From Neurospora intermedia (taxonomy: Eukaryota; Ascomycota; Sordariomycetes; Sordariales; Sordariaceae), in NCBI GenBank assembly GCA_037102815.1, contig BTPP01000011.1:372001-436000 (forward strand): a stretch of DNA of 64,000 nt. The letters run 5' to 3'. Position numbers and translations under genes: made by a program. Shown here piece after piece: positions 11,301 through 24,000 of this stretch. The notes under the pieces were generated by a model. The model was not told the DNA's origin, made no database searches, and saw only the letters and a list, made by a program, of their open reading frames with translations. How positions within the stretch are numbered: position 1 is the stretch's first letter; each line of letters starts with the position of its first letter.

Positions 11301-14300
11301 TTGAGCGGGTCGTGTAATGTTGGCGAGTAATGTTACGAATTAACGACCATTTTAAATCTGAATTTTCCTCGTGTTCCTACACATTCAATTCCCACGCTTC
11401 GATTCACTCCGGATTCACTATCAAAGTCCGTCGCCCCTTCCGTTTCCGTTCCCACTGCCGGTCTGTCATCGACACAGGCCACCGAGCCCGTCTTGGCACG
11501 GGACAATGCAGTGGTCTGTCTCGGCTTTGTCTCCGTCAGAATCGGACTTCCCGCCTGTTTCCCGGTGCCAAGCGACCGAGTTACCGAACAACCAAGCTAC
11601 ATTTCGGACCGCCGATCCCTCTTTGTTGACAACTTCAGCTTCCTTTTCTGGTCCCCTTTTACGCTTTCACCGTGGGTATCACCAGCCACCGAGTTACCGG
11701 CCATCGCGCCACCGCATCACTGCATCACTATGGTACATGCCATTCATCAAGAATTGCGATCGAGATTCACGAACTGGTACCAGCGCACTTCCCACATAAG
11801 CGAACCAGTCCGCTTGCCGTTTGGCTTGCCGATTCGCTTACCACTCCTCATGCCGCTCACTTCAACAGCCAGAGTCCGGAGTCCGGACAATTTCCTACCT
11901 GCCTTCCCTTACTAAGTCTCGTTAGCTTTGTTAGCCGCCTTGTCAACGAACAAACGTCATGACTTGCGATTGCCCAATTGAGCCCAACTAGACACCAGAT
12001 GGTTCAGTTCCTAGCGCCGGAAACTACGTTTCCTGGTACGTTCTGATAGGGAAAAAAAAAAGCGGCTGCTGGAAGAAGACCTAACAGCGCTCGACCGAAT
12101 TACCTTGAGTGCCCCTGGGCTCCACAAACCAAACAGTCACTATATCCATCATCTGGGAGTTCGAACTACGATCGTCTGTATACATGTACTCTTGGAGTTT
12201 CTCATTTTGAACGTCGTGAAGTTACGGGTTCATCATCCCTTTCTATTCCTCTCTTTTTGGTTGGGTTTTCCTTGGAGAGGATTTGGGGATATAATTACCG
12301 TAAAGCTTCTTGTATTGCCAAAGACTAAAAGAAAGAGCCAAAACCGGTGATGCTCGAACTTCAAAGCGTTATAGTCCACGTGGAATTGTCGATCGTCACT
12401 CACTTCTTAGGGCCCAAGTTCTAGCCAATTTGAAGAAAGGATAGGTAGGCTCACGCTAAAGTCAGCCGCAAAGGGTCCCGATCATTTGGTTACCTAGAAT
12501 GCAAATCTCTGTTCGGTTTAAATCACTTCATGATTAGATCGTCATCCGGACCATCGGGTGCCGCATGGACTTCGGGTCTTGGAGATCTACAATCCCATCA
12601 ATCTTCGAGTTTGGTGTTTCGTCACCTGTATGCCTTCCAATCTTAGGAGGTGAGAGATGCATACCTGGAGACATATGCCCCCCTTCGAAGTTAAGCTTCT
12701 TCTTTTTTTTTCCCGGGCCTTGGGTCCTTGGTTCCTATGGGCCCTTGGCCCCTTCGGGATAATAAACAAGCATAAAAGCCGACAACCAGTCGGAAATGCC
12801 GCCAGTAGGACAGACAGATTACCTTTCACAGACGACGGGGACCGCCGTCCGACTCACCGACGTTGTGCTCGCTGCTACCGGCCATTGCGGCTAGGAGAAC
12901 CGAATAAATTGATTGTATGACTGTAACCGGTTAATCTGGTTGTGCTGTTTACTGGTTGATTGTGACTGGTAGAGATAGCCGACTGCCCGGTCAAGCGTCA
13001 TGTGGTGTAACTTTACTGTCAAAGCACCAGTTACAGACTTGCAGTGGTCGAGATGCCCAAGTTACATTGCAATTGCATGCGGCTCAGTGCTACTGATATC
13101 CAGCATCCAGCATCCAGGTCATTATGTTCAGTAACCCAGGTTTTATGCATTTGATAGTTGGTACAAGGCATTTAAGAGGCATCCAGGATCTTGACAGCAG
13201 AGGTTAAAAAGATTCACCCGGATCGCGATCCCATTGGTGGGTTTTTTTTTCCAACGGCTACCGAATCAAGTGAAGCCCGACTTTGAAGTCGCATTCTGGT
13301 GAGCCAGTGAACCGTTGATGTGGTTAATGGTCGGCTCGGCCCCATTCGCGGTCATCCAGTACGAGTGTTCCTTCGATTCAGGGGCCAAAAGTCTGGACTA
13401 TCTGCGAGTTTGAAACAGGAGACGCCAGCGGAAGTCGGATGGGTTCCCTTGAATTGGGGGCAGTGGTCAATCTTGAAGGAACCTCCTACCTAACCTAGCA
13501 ACGTCAAGATGTTGATGATCCCGAACAAAGGGGAGTTCTGCAACCGGCCAAGCCGACGCAAGGAAAGTTACAAAACTCAGCCGTGGGCTATGAGCCCAAA
13601 TGATGGACCGCAGCGAGAAAAGAAAAAGAAAAGAAACAGGAAAAAGAAAAACCACGACATGCGCGCCGAGATGATATTGTACGTAGGTACATATCTCAGT
13701 CGCTACACAGTCGCGACACGAAACATTGATACATATAACGGATGGAGTCCATGGTGGATTATTCCTTCCCCCCGTTCCGTCATTCAACCGATAGTTTCGT
13801 TTCGATGGTTTCCACGGTTAAACACGGTTAGGGTCGTCGGGAAGGAGTGGATTTTGAGAATCCGTACCTGCATCAATCTGCTCCACCGCTCACCTAGCTC
13901 ACCTAACAAATCCACATTTGCAGCCCAGGTGCGACTCACAATTCGGCCATCAACGGTGGCACGTACGTCGGCTTTCTCTCGGTGCTTCGTCGTGAGATGT
14001 GAGACGCGGCATCAACTCGCATGCAATGTCAGAACTTTGTTCTTAATTGTTGGTGTTCTCAGCCAGTTAGATCCCTAGAAAGATGGCACTGGGACGGCAG
14101 TAGGAGCGGCAGTGGCTGTGGGAGTGAGCGCCACACCCGCCCGCCTGAGCCACCCCATTGCAGCAGGCAGACGGGCCAAACCAACTGAATGATAAGCAGA
14201 CACCAGACGAATTCAACCATAATCCGACACCCATCGATGGGTGCTGCTGGCCAACCAGCCCACAGAATGACCATCTTTCGTTTCCCGACCTTAGTTGCCG

Positions 14301-17300
14301 TGCCGTCTTGTCTATCGTTTCTTTTTGTCGGATGTTGTGCAATACCCTGGATTGCTGCCCTGAATTTTGTCGTTAAGCGATGCGACGCTATGTCATGGTG
14401 TCTCACTTGGAGCGCTGCTCATCATTCTTTTGAGTGTAGTCTAACTTGTTGTAGTTGCTGACTAAATTTTTGGCAGAAACAAGCTAAACTAAACTAAACT
14501 GTGTTGTATCCCCAGCTCACAACAAGCTCAATCAACCTCACAACGAAGCGAGTTGCAAAGGACCGAAAAAAGTTGTTGCTGACTGACGACTTGAGTGAGT
14601 AAGTGAGTGACATGACAGCCGATCACCACGTCATGTTTCTGATTGATAAGGGGAGTGAGAGCAAAAAGCAAACCAAACCATGACCTCGCAGGTTCAAGTC
14701 TAGACTTGGCTCTTCAGATTTAGGGGACCTGAAGGAGGTCAAGGCTACGCGCATCTTTTTTTCGATATGAGACTTGGGCTTTTATCAGTTCACCATTTCC
14801 CATATCAGGACATTGGGATTTCAGCCCTGGCAATGTTTTGTCTCTCCCCTCCCCCGGGTATCTATTATTCGGCTCAGGGGACTGGGAAATCTGGAGGATA
14901 GGAATTTGCCTAGGGTCGGGGTATCTCGCGGATCGGCATAGCGACTAGCCGGGCGGGCGGGCAACCAACATCGTCGCATCGCGCAGAAATTCATTTTCTA
15001 TCCACGATGTCGATACATCCACTTCGCCTCGTGCTAACTAGACTTGTCAATCCTCCTCCCTCTTTTTTTGCTTGACCTTTTGTACACTAATAAAGGGTCC
15101 ATCCATGGTGAGGATTAAGCGTGGAAAATCTCGAGAGGGTTTGTGGGTACCAGCGACTCCAGCGAGAGCAGTCCAACCACTGAGCGCCAGTGCGTGCCTG
15201 GCACTAGTGTACCGAGCGAGAGCAAAACTAGCATTCAAGCGGCGGAAGATCGACAAACAGTGGAAAGCTTGTTGTCGCGTGGACAAGGCGGGTCGTCTAG
15301 GACCTTGTTTTGTTTTTGCGCCTGGCCTGGCGAGAATCATGTTTAGTTTTTCCTCGCTCACCGAGTTGAATAAATACAAGTTCTTGGCCACGTGTAGTGT
15401 AGTTGTTCACAAACTCCGGAACTCCGGAAAGGTGAGTAGCACGTGAGTCGTGTAGAAGATCATGAAGGTTGGTTGATGGATAACTGCAACTCCTTTTCCT
15501 TTTCTTGTGGTACCGAAGCTTCGGCTCGGTATTTGCATCACGCATCACGGTGATGAGTTTTACTCGCTACCATGTTTTGGGGATACCAAAAGCCGGTGGT
15601 GGTGTGGTACCTATGTACACCTTGGCACACTTCCTTGGCTTTGCTTTCTGGTAACGACAACGGTAACGGCAACGGTAATGGCACGGGCAAACACCGAATT
15701 CCAATTGGAGGCGCGGAAGCGAAGAGCTTGGAGCCGAGCAAAAAATTTCCGAGTTTCCGTTCGGTTGGACTCGTTGGCGGCGGTGATTCTTAGGTAAACT
15801 TCCTAGTTGTGGCTTCTGATACGCTGAAAGTCCGAGAAAATGGTACATGACGCGGTACTTGTGGGATATCGCAACCGTGAACCGAACACAACCGAGAATG
15901 CCCACCTACAACTTCCCTATGTATGTAGCCGCGCATTAGCTTGTTTGTGATTCAGGCAGAGTTTTCCCTTATATTACCCTAGGGCTCGGGCTAATCGTCG
16001 CTTGTTGTTGTCGGCTACGTCTAGGGCTTACCGACCCCGTAAGAGCGCGGTTTTAGAGGTGAAAAGAAGGATCCGGTAATGAATTGGGAGAACGGGTTTC
16101 GGAGTAGTTGCAGGAGAGGCGGAAGACGGGACCTAGTGCAAAATTCTAGGTACAGCAAAATACCTGAAGAAAGAAAACTACTAGTAGGAATGCCGTGAAG
16201 CAATCTCAAAAACCCTTTTTCGCTGTTCATTGTTCGTCCCTCCTTCCGTCCGTTAAAAAGCCCAGGAAGTTCCTGACAGCCGTTCAATTACTGAGGAGAC
16301 ACTCTGTCCGTAGAGACAGGCGAGTGTGACGTGCATGATACTAGAGGTACATTTGCAGTAGTGTACGTACTGTATGTACTGCAGCTTCGTTTTTGCTGCG
16401 GCCTGCCCGGTGTTGGGACTCCACCTCCGCTGTTTTTGTGTCGTTACCTACTAGTTTATTAAGTGCCCGGCGGTACCTGCCTGCCACGAGAAAAGGGAAA
16501 CTAGCAAGATCAAGTTAGAAAATGTACTAGCAAAACAACACACCAATTTCAAGAAGGGATGTGAGTGGCATGAATGAATTCGCCTATTATGGTCGCCGTA
16601 CACTAGACTCGTTGAGAGCAGCCATGTTTTACCATCAGCGAGTATCTCTCTTGGCTGAAAGGCTGTTACGTACAAGGGACGGGAACGTACAATTTACCCA
16701 GGTATACCCGTTGGGCATGTAAGCGTTTCATTCGGGCACCTGCCAAATTATGTTAAATGCCGATGAAGCCTATGGAAGACACAATAAAGTGCACGCGGAA
16801 GCACGAGGGGTTCGCCCCGGTTATAACAGCGTTGCGTTTGGGACGTCAAGTCGGCGACCAAAGGATGGATACCCTAGCCAGACATTTTCCCGGGGACCTG
16901 GTTTGACGACGAAAGCCTTTCCTTTTTCTAGATGCATGGAAGTGGAACACATCCCACAAGGCCGATGGTGTGTTGCTAGGTAGGGGTTTTGCGTGGGAGG
17001 TGCCGTGCAATGGTGGTGTGGGAGAGAAAGCGTGGGTGGCTGCAACGGGAGCTGGGGAGGGATGGTGGCAACAACGGTCGGACGGGAGATGATGACCGGG
17101 GTTGGGTCGAGTTCGAGGGGGCTCTTCTTTCCAATCAACGTCGCAGTGGTTTTGGAAGCCCTTGGTAGTTGGCAGTCACCTGCATAACGCCGACATTACA
17201 ATGCCTATTGTTACGTTTAGTGACAGTCAAACATAAAGGGGTTTCTACGACCTGGTACTACATGCCTAAGGCGGAGGCAGTCCTACATCGATAGCAGATA

Positions 17301-19490
17301 CTGATGATATGGAAATTGCTACAAGATAGCTCGAGATAATCTGCAATCACGACTGCTAATGGAGGCAGGTATAATTCCTCTGTTTTATAGCGTCGCAGCG
17401 TCGTACTTATAAGCCTGAAGAAATAAGGGGGCTTAGGGATCACCATCCCCAAAACCACGAGTTGAGATGCCATGCCATGGTGGAGGACTCAAGGGACTGA
17501 ACTTTGACTCCATAACAACCCGCGTTGGAGGTGGAAGAAAAAGGTGGAGGAACGTGGCTCACCCTAGTTGCGGATACTTGGCGTCAAAGGTCTTTTAGCG
17601 TCCTGTCATTGAACAGACGATCTTATGGGCGTGTGAAAGTCCGCTGTCGTGATTCGGTACAGATTGACGATGGGGAACGAGGATGATCCATTGTAGCACA
17701 GACCAAGATGGGAATTGATGGACGACGGCAGTTGAATGGAAAATGAACCGAGAAACCAAACCAAACTGCTGGTAAAAACAAAGAAAAGGGTCTGAGACAT
17801 CTTTGTGAGACCTCCAATTGGTCTGTTGCATCCGACGCTTCGGTTGAGATGAAGGTCTGGATTTTCCGTTCGCCTATGTTGCCCTATACGTGCACACACA
17901 TCGGCACATACCAGACGGCAGACAACGTACGGGATGGTTATTCAGGCACAGCAATGATTTCTCAACTGTACCTTGCATCATTGTTCTGTTCCTGCTTCTC
18001 GTGGTAATTGTGGTTACGGAAAATAAAAAAAAATCTCCACCGAGGCCCGTCCCGACGTTCGATGGCATGTGATCATCATCTTCGAAAACTGAACCGCCAA
18101 AAAGCAGAATGTGAAAATGCGCAGACACCAACGCAAGAATGAAATAAAAAACAAGAAAACAAGAGGTACGTACCGATGAAGACATCCACTACTCGAGTAC
18201 ACTAATCTCCGTTCGCCAATCGTTTGAGGGGTTGAGTTAGTGGCATGTGGGGCAGGAGGGGCACCATCACAAAGAGGAAAGGGCATCCTGTCGCTGACCA
18301 ATCTGGCACTCCCTGTCAGTCCTTGGCAGTCCTGACCGGTCAGTCAATTGTGCCTTTGGCAGCTGAATCGCTTCACAGCTGCCCACGTGCTTGGCGGGAA
18401 CAACACCAAAGATGGTGAATCTCGGTCTTGTCCCACAATTCATCGTTTCGACGTCCATTGCACGCATCCCCATCCATCCTGCCTGGGCAGAGCTGGGCCA
18501 TCTAGACCATCCCACATTGGGGAACAGAGTCCACCATCTTTCAAGAATCCACAACCATGCGGGTCACGATAATGCGAGTCAGCATCTGCCATCTTCCCTT
18601 TTTCAGTCAAACAAACAATTTTGGTCGCCTTTTTTGCGTTGGTCCAAGGCAAGCAGATGGTCCCCCTGGTGATTACAGACATCATCGCCAAAACTCGACA
18701 TGAACTGTTATCCTGTTCTGTCGTCAATAGTCAACGGTCGGCCAGACCTTTGCGCTTTGACTTCCGGTAACCGAGTCCGACCCTACATCCGGCAGGTCCT
18801 GCAATGAGCCTCAGGGGAAAACGGTTTCTAGGTATCCAAAGACGGTAGGTGTCTTTCGTTGCGACGGTATGGTGGCTAAATCGACTAAAGAAGACGACCT
18901 CAATGAGAGCCTACGCTGATCGGCATACAAAACAGACTCCACCAATGTCCCACCTTTTTAACACCACTACGGCCCATTCCCCTGTTACTATGTATAATAC
19001 CGCAGACATGGCTTCCTATGTATACACTACACTCGCGTAGCCCTTTGGGGAATCCTCGACAAGGCCAAAGACAAGGTCCTCAAACCAACCCTGCCTCCTG
19101 CAGAACACCCCTGGGACAATGGGGCTCTAATCGGTAAAGTCTCCTCTCTGGGGACGACCCCTGGTCCGTCCTTGAAAGGCTGCTTGGTCCTGGGACAGAG
19201 TCGAGAACATCTTTAAGCCTGTGGCTCCTCTGTCTCTAAGAGGTCCCACAGTCTCGCCCTCTTGCTCTTCTTTCAGGTTTAGGTGTGCTGTCTGTGTCTT
19301 CAACTTCGTCGTTCGTTATCTGATACATACGCCAAAACGCCATTCATACTCCGCTCGAATATCGAAAATCCGGCCCGTGTCCGGGTTTCCGAATACCTTC
19401 ACCCCAAGAACGACATCGACGACTGTGTGGCCGAAATTACCAAACACACCAAAGGGTTAGAGCATGTGTCAGTAGAGGGCCATCCTAATC
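11301..19490. other. 8-kb gene-poor region
   Basis: Single-exon frames of 60-190 codons occur on both strands, but none has a domain, signal peptide, membrane pattern or credible splice joint. The base composition is near balanced and not RIP-like, so this is not degraded repeat DNA. Short runs worth noting are A10 near 12052-12061, a TAAAC microrepeat near 14486-14499, a (GGTAAC)-like run near 15660-15680 and several TAGGTAC motifs. The last 500 bp precede the CFEM-receptor gene and include its promoter. Long UTRs, non-coding RNAs or small multi-exon genes cannot be excluded. Confidence 0.4.
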
Positions 19491-21313
19491 ATGGGATCTA
19501 TCCGAACCACAGTTGCCATTCTTGGCCTGTGCCTATTCTTCTTCTTCACCAATGTCGCCTCTGCCGAACAAGTCATCGAGGCGCCACCAGTCAGTCTCAC
19601 GGAGGCCTTGGGGAGCTTGCCACATTGCGCTGTAAGAATACCGACACCAACGCCATGAGCACCAAGCACCAGCATACCTAGTCACCCACTTCGAATTTAT
19701 ATCTGGTCATCCAACCGTCGAAACCCAACTTCACCGAGCCCACATCGACTTGTCTGCCGAGAATCACAAGCTGAACAGTGTCTTTTTCCATATAGCTCAA
19801 TTGCCTCGTCAACACCGTCACCACCGTAGGGACATGCGGCACTCTTTTAAACCCCAACCTGGCCGACTGTGTGTGTCACAGTCAGGAAATCAACGACCTT
19901 TCGGCCGCGTGTATCCATGGGGCTTGCACTATCAAGGAATCTCTTAGTGAGCACCTCCTATGGCCCAAGTGCTGGAGTGAAGCTAACCCTCCTTCGAAGC
20001 CGCCAAGAACATCACCTCCCACCTTTGCCACGAGCCCATCAGGAAGAACACCACCATCGTTCCCGTTCTTGCCGTGTTCCTCGGCCTTGCCCTATTCGCG
20101 GTCGTTCTGCGCGTGCTTGCCCGTGTGTTGACCAGGGCTTATTTCTGGTGGGATGATCTATGCAACCTTTTCGCCTTTTGCGGTTGCATTGGTTTCAGCT
20201 CTCTCAACTTCCGATCGATCGACCATGGCTACGGACTTGATATTTGGTATGTCAAGTTTGACGACGTCACTACAATTTTGAGGGTAGGTCTAAGCTCGGC
20301 TCTTTTGATGTACTTTTGCTTCGGATGTATCACTAACAGCGAGCGTCACAGTTATTCTACGCCAACATGTTGCTATACACGGTCTCCCGTTTTTTTGTCC
20401 GGGCCTCCATTATTCTCTTCTACCTCCGCGTATTCCCCAAGGACAACAAGGTCAGCCGCATTCTGACCTACACCATGGCCTTCAACGTCGTCTACAACTT
20501 CAGCTTCTTGTGCGCCGTCATCTTTCAGTGCACCCCCATCAATAACTTTTGGTTGTCTTGGTCGGGAGAGAGCCAAGGTCACTGTGGAAACGTGCAGGCA
20601 CTTGTCTGGTCCGCTGCGGGTACGGGTATCGCTTTTGACATTTGGTTGCTTGTCTTGCCGTTCCCTCAGCTGTTTGCTCTCAATCTCCACTGGAAGAAGA
20701 AGGTTATGGGCTGTGTGATGTTTAGCGTTGGTGCTTCGTAAGTACTACAGAACCGTCTGCTTCTTGCTGTACAGGTTACTAACTTTGTGGTGCGCAGTGT
20801 CATGATCATCAGTTTGATCCGACTCAAGACCATTCCCCATTTCGCAAAGGCCGAGAACCCAACCAGTACGTTCCACAACAATACACCCGAATTCCAAGCA
20901 AGGATGAACCACTACTAACACGTGAAATAACAGGGGACATTGCCGATCTCTGCATCTGGTCTGGCGTCGAAATCGATGTCGGCGTCATCACCCCCTGCCT
21001 TCCCAGCTTACGATTGCTGTTCCGCAAGCTGCTCCCCAGCATCCTCGGGACAACCAACAAGTACGAGCTCGAGCCCGTGTCAGCCAGCGCCAGCACCGCC
21101 ATGAACAAGATGAGTCTTGCCAGCAAGAGCAAACCTACATTCCACGAGTCCACGACGACGACAATGGACCACGGCCACGACGGGTCGTCGATAGGGACCA
21201 AGTGTACGCATGATGATGATCACTCGCACTTGCATGGTGCGAGCAGTGAAAGCGTTACTGAGCTGGTTACCGACTCGGATGAGGATTTCAAGAAGATGGG
21301 AGCCAAAGTATGA
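19491..21313 (+). CDS. CFEM-domain seven-transmembrane (PTH11/rhodopsin-like) receptor, 6 exons
   Basis: Predicted 469-aa plasma-membrane protein of the fungal CFEM-GPCR/PTH11-related group, thought to sense surfaces or extracellular cues. Exons are 19491-19631, 19796-19946, 20000-20283, 20352-20737, 20798-20865 and 20934-21313; all donors are GT and all acceptors AG, and phases match. Residues 1-25 are a signal peptide. The CFEM domain has the full set of eight cysteines at 46, 50, 61, 72, 74, 86, 91 and 107. Seven hydrophobic helices follow from about 113 to 365, containing the family landmarks WWDDL, DIWLLVLPFPQ and the Gly/Val-rich segment after IADLCIW. The cytoplasmic tail is Ser/His/Asp rich and ends GAKV. 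The cysteine pattern spans two introns, which strongly supports the splicing. The ligand is unknown. Confidence 0.9.
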
Positions 21314-21451
21314 CACTTGTGGTCCATGAAAGAAATGCTGTCAGAGCGGGATTTGTTTGGATTTTTTTCTTTTTTTTTCCTTTGTTCTTTTTTCTTCCTT
21401 TCTTCGAGTTCTGGATACAGTAATACCCGAACTGGAACAACAGACAACAGT

Positions 21452-21479
<28 letters not shown>
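21452..21479. repeat. (CA)14 microsatellite
   Basis: Perfect dinucleotide run 140 bp downstream of the CFEM-receptor stop, probably in its 3' UTR or just beyond. It is preceded by T-rich tracts at 21356-21410. Confidence 0.95.
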
Positions 21480-21483
<4 letters not shown>

Positions 21484-21978
21484 TTCTTTGCGTCTCTCGT
21501 TTATGGAAAAGGCAAGAAAGCTGGAGTTGCAGCCAACATATGTCTTATGACATAATTTTCGTGTACGTTTATGGGTTGATGGATGGATGGATGGGCATCA
21601 CAGGGAATGGAGATTGGAGGAATACCAAGGGACGTACAACCGACAGAAAGGGATCTGAAGTGATGGGAGCGACGGAAAATCCGAGGCTACCTAGGAGGCA
21701 AGGAAGGAGGATACATGCATGGATACCAGACCTGCTAGGAATGAAGTGGAACATATATACGTTACTCGAATTGACTGACTATTACCGTCAGATCACGACA
21801 GACCAAATTTGAATGATTATATCTGTCGTAGGTATGGAACGGATTACTACGTACCTACCCAATTTCTTCTACCTACTTATTCCTTCTTTACTTTCCTGTA
21901 ATTTCTTTTCCTTCTCTGTCTCTGTCTCTTTTCTACGTCCCACTCTAGACTGGAGGTATCCTTCTACCATTTAACCAT
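21480..21978. other. Intergenic
   Basis: No gene seen. It contains a GATG tetranucleotide run at about 21579-21592 and T/C-rich sequence at 21890-21935, which lies 3' of the small Ser/Thr-rich ORF. Confidence 0.4.
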
Positions 21979-22215
21979 TCAACCACTCTTACTCCCCCCG
22001 TACTGCATCGCTCCCTCGATCCTGAGACGGTCAAACGCCGCCAGCGGATCGGAGGAGGAACTGGTCGTCGACGATGTATTGGTGGATCCCGTGGAACTGG
22101 AAGTGGAAGTAGCAGTGGACTTGTCACTTGCTGTGGTTGAAAATTCGGTGGTGGAGCTGCTCGGTGTGGTGGAGGATGTGGTGGCAACGGAGGTAGATGT
22201 GGTTGAGGAGGACAT
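21979..22215 (-). CDS. Small Ser/Thr-rich protein (78 aa)
   Basis: Single-exon ORF starting MSSSTTSTSV. The first about 55 residues are almost only Ser, Thr, Ala and Gly. The last about 22 are different: DPLAAFDRLRIEGAMQYGG then SKSG. This ending, with a helix-forming Leu/Phe/Arg core and MQYGG, looks like a real protein terminus rather than repeat noise. Similar small Ser-rich proteins are common in Sordariales genomes but have no known role. No signal peptide is visible. It sits beside two other small Ser-rich ORFs at 22893 and 24451. Coding status is likely but not proven. Confidence 0.5.
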   Translation of the reverse strand: MSSSTTSTSVATTSSTTPSSSTTEFSTTASDKSTATSTSSSTGSTNTSSTTSSSSDPLAAFDRLRIEGAMQYGGSKSG

Positions 22216-22892
22216 GATGGGGCGTTGATGGATGATGTTGGATTATGCGTGCAAGTCAATGGTTAGGGGTGGTGGATTGTTGATGAGGAGCTATATGCTT
22301 GTTATAGGTAACTGGAAATCGGGAGGTTTAAATATTTGTATGGGAGGGTGACTCTGCCGATTATATCTCCTCAAGTTTTTTTTTTTTCTTAAGGCTTCAT
22401 TGCACAATGGGATTAGGGGATGGATCATGGGTGATGGAGCGTTTGCGTAGCCCGGTCACCACTAATCAGGTCATATAAAATGCTTAGGTAGGTGAATCAA
22501 GAGGCGGTGGTCTTCCATTCGTCGAATCAGTGTCGACATTGGATGTTATCTCTCAAACGCTCTCACATCAAAGGAAATACCAACTTGCAACTAGATTCCC
22601 CCGAACTCTTCCCGAACACTAGGTACATAGGTAAATGTCATGATTCACTGTAGTTCTATTTCCAATTGTGGTTGAGATTCCAGAGCCAGTCCAGTACGGG
22701 CATTGAACTCTGCCCTTCGCTTTCTGACATATAGAGTCACACAAACCGAGATTAAGTACGAGTCAAACTTGCCAACTGTCAGCTTTCTACCCTCCTTCAA
22801 CATTTGCATCTGCACCTGCATTCCTTCCCCCTACTCGCTTTACCTGCCTTCTTGTACCTAGCTAGGTACCTTACCCAACATACCTACCAAAC
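22216..22892. other. Divergent spacer between two small ORFs
   Basis: 677 bp separating the minus-strand Ser/Thr-rich ORF and the plus-strand ORF at 22893. It includes a T13-type run at 22377-22390 and several TAGGTA motifs near 22482-22490 and 22855-22887. No other ORF of note. Confidence 0.4.
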
Positions 22893-23108
22893 ATGAGTTC
22901 AAACAACCCCTCCCACACCTGGGACGAAGAACCCAAAGTGTCTTCTGTTACCACCACCTGTACTTCTGGCTCTTCCGGCTTTGGTACCTCTGGCTCTTCT
23001 AGTTCAACCTCTGGGAATATTGGAGGGACAACACCTACTCCTGGGACTATTACCGTTACTACTTCCATTACTGTTGTATACACGCCGGCTACGTCAACGA
23101 AGTCGTAA
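22893..23108 (+). CDS. Small Ser/Gly/Thr-rich protein (71 aa)
   Basis: Single-exon ORF in a good start context (ACAT-ATG preceded by CCAA). It begins MSSNNPSHTWDEEPK, has a Ser/Gly-rich centre, and ends in a Thr/Val-rich beta-prone segment (TITVTTSITVVYT). The N-terminal HTWDEE and the C-terminal Thr/Val run resemble in style the ORF at 24451, which has HVWETIETTTEV. The two may therefore be distant relatives. No signal peptide, transmembrane helix or named domain. Confidence 0.45.
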   Translation: MSSNNPSHTWDEEPKVSSVTTTCTSGSSGFGTSGSSSSTSGNIGGTTPTPGTITVTTSITVVYTPATSTKS

Positions 23109-23542
23109 ATGGATAAATCTGGCAGCGGGGAATCTTGAATGTGGACAGTGGTGGGTGGCTGGACTTAAAAGATGGAATATGCAATTATCTGCTTGGGGAT
23201 ATGAACTCGGCACTCTGTACAAACGTAAATGGGAAAGATGAGCTTGCGTTTGTTGGATGCGCTTTAGACGTACACTTGAAATGGAGACGGATGGTCTTTG
23301 GAGCATTTGCGTCGAGTTTGCATCACTCATGAGGTTCCCGTTGGTGTTCATGTTGGCTGGAGGTCGCAAGCCATTTCGGACTTCCGACGACAGCTGAACA
23401 GATAGGTACTACCTAGAGGTACTTTTTCTCAGCATGTTAGGTCTTCCAGAGCTATCAAACTCTCACAACGGGATGATTGAATGACTTATCACCGACGACA
23501 TCTCGAGGACACTGCATCATGCAAGCACATTCCAAATCTCAC
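23109..23542. other. Intergenic
   Basis: No gene seen between the small ORF and the inverted-repeat element. One 65-codon frame (23135-23332) has no supporting feature. Confidence 0.4.
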
Positions 23543-23729
23543 CATAGCGGGAAAATCACTGGGACATCAAGCCTTGTTAGGGGGGTCCAATGCTTGCATT
23601 TTGACAAGCCTTGTTACAAAAGCAAGCACTGTTGGTTGAGGAAGACCTCTGATTGGTTGGTTTGAGAGTACGCTATAAGCGATTGCTGAAATTATCCAAA
23701 ATTCAGTGCTTCCTTAGTTTTTTTCTTTT

Positions 23730-23761
<32 letters not shown>

Positions 23762-23810
23762 TCCACTTCCTTATATAGGGAGGAGAACTGAGACGACTAT
23801 TTAATCAATT

Positions 23811-24000
23811 GGGCCAGTGGCTCAATGGTTCTCATCGATGCATTTCTTCCTTAAGATCGTTAGTTCGATTCCAAGTAGTAGCTTTTTTTCCGTCGCGCGA
23901 GGAGTCTCGCGCGGAAGTAAAAGTGTAAATACCCTCATCCGGACCCCCTCCCCCCCCGAGGTTCAACTGTAAAGGAGGAAAAAAAAAAAAAAAAAAAAAA
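23811..24000 (+). mobile_element. tRNA-derived SINE-like cassette with Pol III boxes and poly(A) tail
   Basis: The A box TGGCTCAATGG (23818-23828) fits TRGYNNANNGG and starts at tRNA position 8 if the transcript begins at 23811. The B box GTTCGATTC (23863-23871) fits GWTCRANNC with normal tRNA spacing. T7 at 23883-23889 could terminate Pol III. The acceptor and T stems do not pair well, so this is not a working tRNA. A body with an 8-bp hairpin (23894-23901/23906-23913) follows, then an A22 tract at 23979-24000. Head, body and A-tail together are the plan of a tRNA-derived SINE, here nested inside the inverted-repeat element. Confidence 0.5.
23894..23913. repeat. Perfect 8-bp stem, 4-nt loop hairpin
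   Basis: CGCGCGAG, loop GAGT, CTCGCGCG. It lies directly 3' of the tRNA-like segment and its T-run, inside the SINE-like body. It could protect a transcript 3' end or be a structural part of the element. Confidence 0.85.

Noticed and set aside
13509-14078. 189-codon plus frame with a basic KKKKRNRKKK patch
   Set aside because: Patch comes from an A/G-rich tract; rest lacks protein-like pattern or splice partners.
14691-14702. B-box-like GGTTCAAGTC suggesting a tRNA
   Set aside because: No A box at the right distance and no cloverleaf can be drawn.
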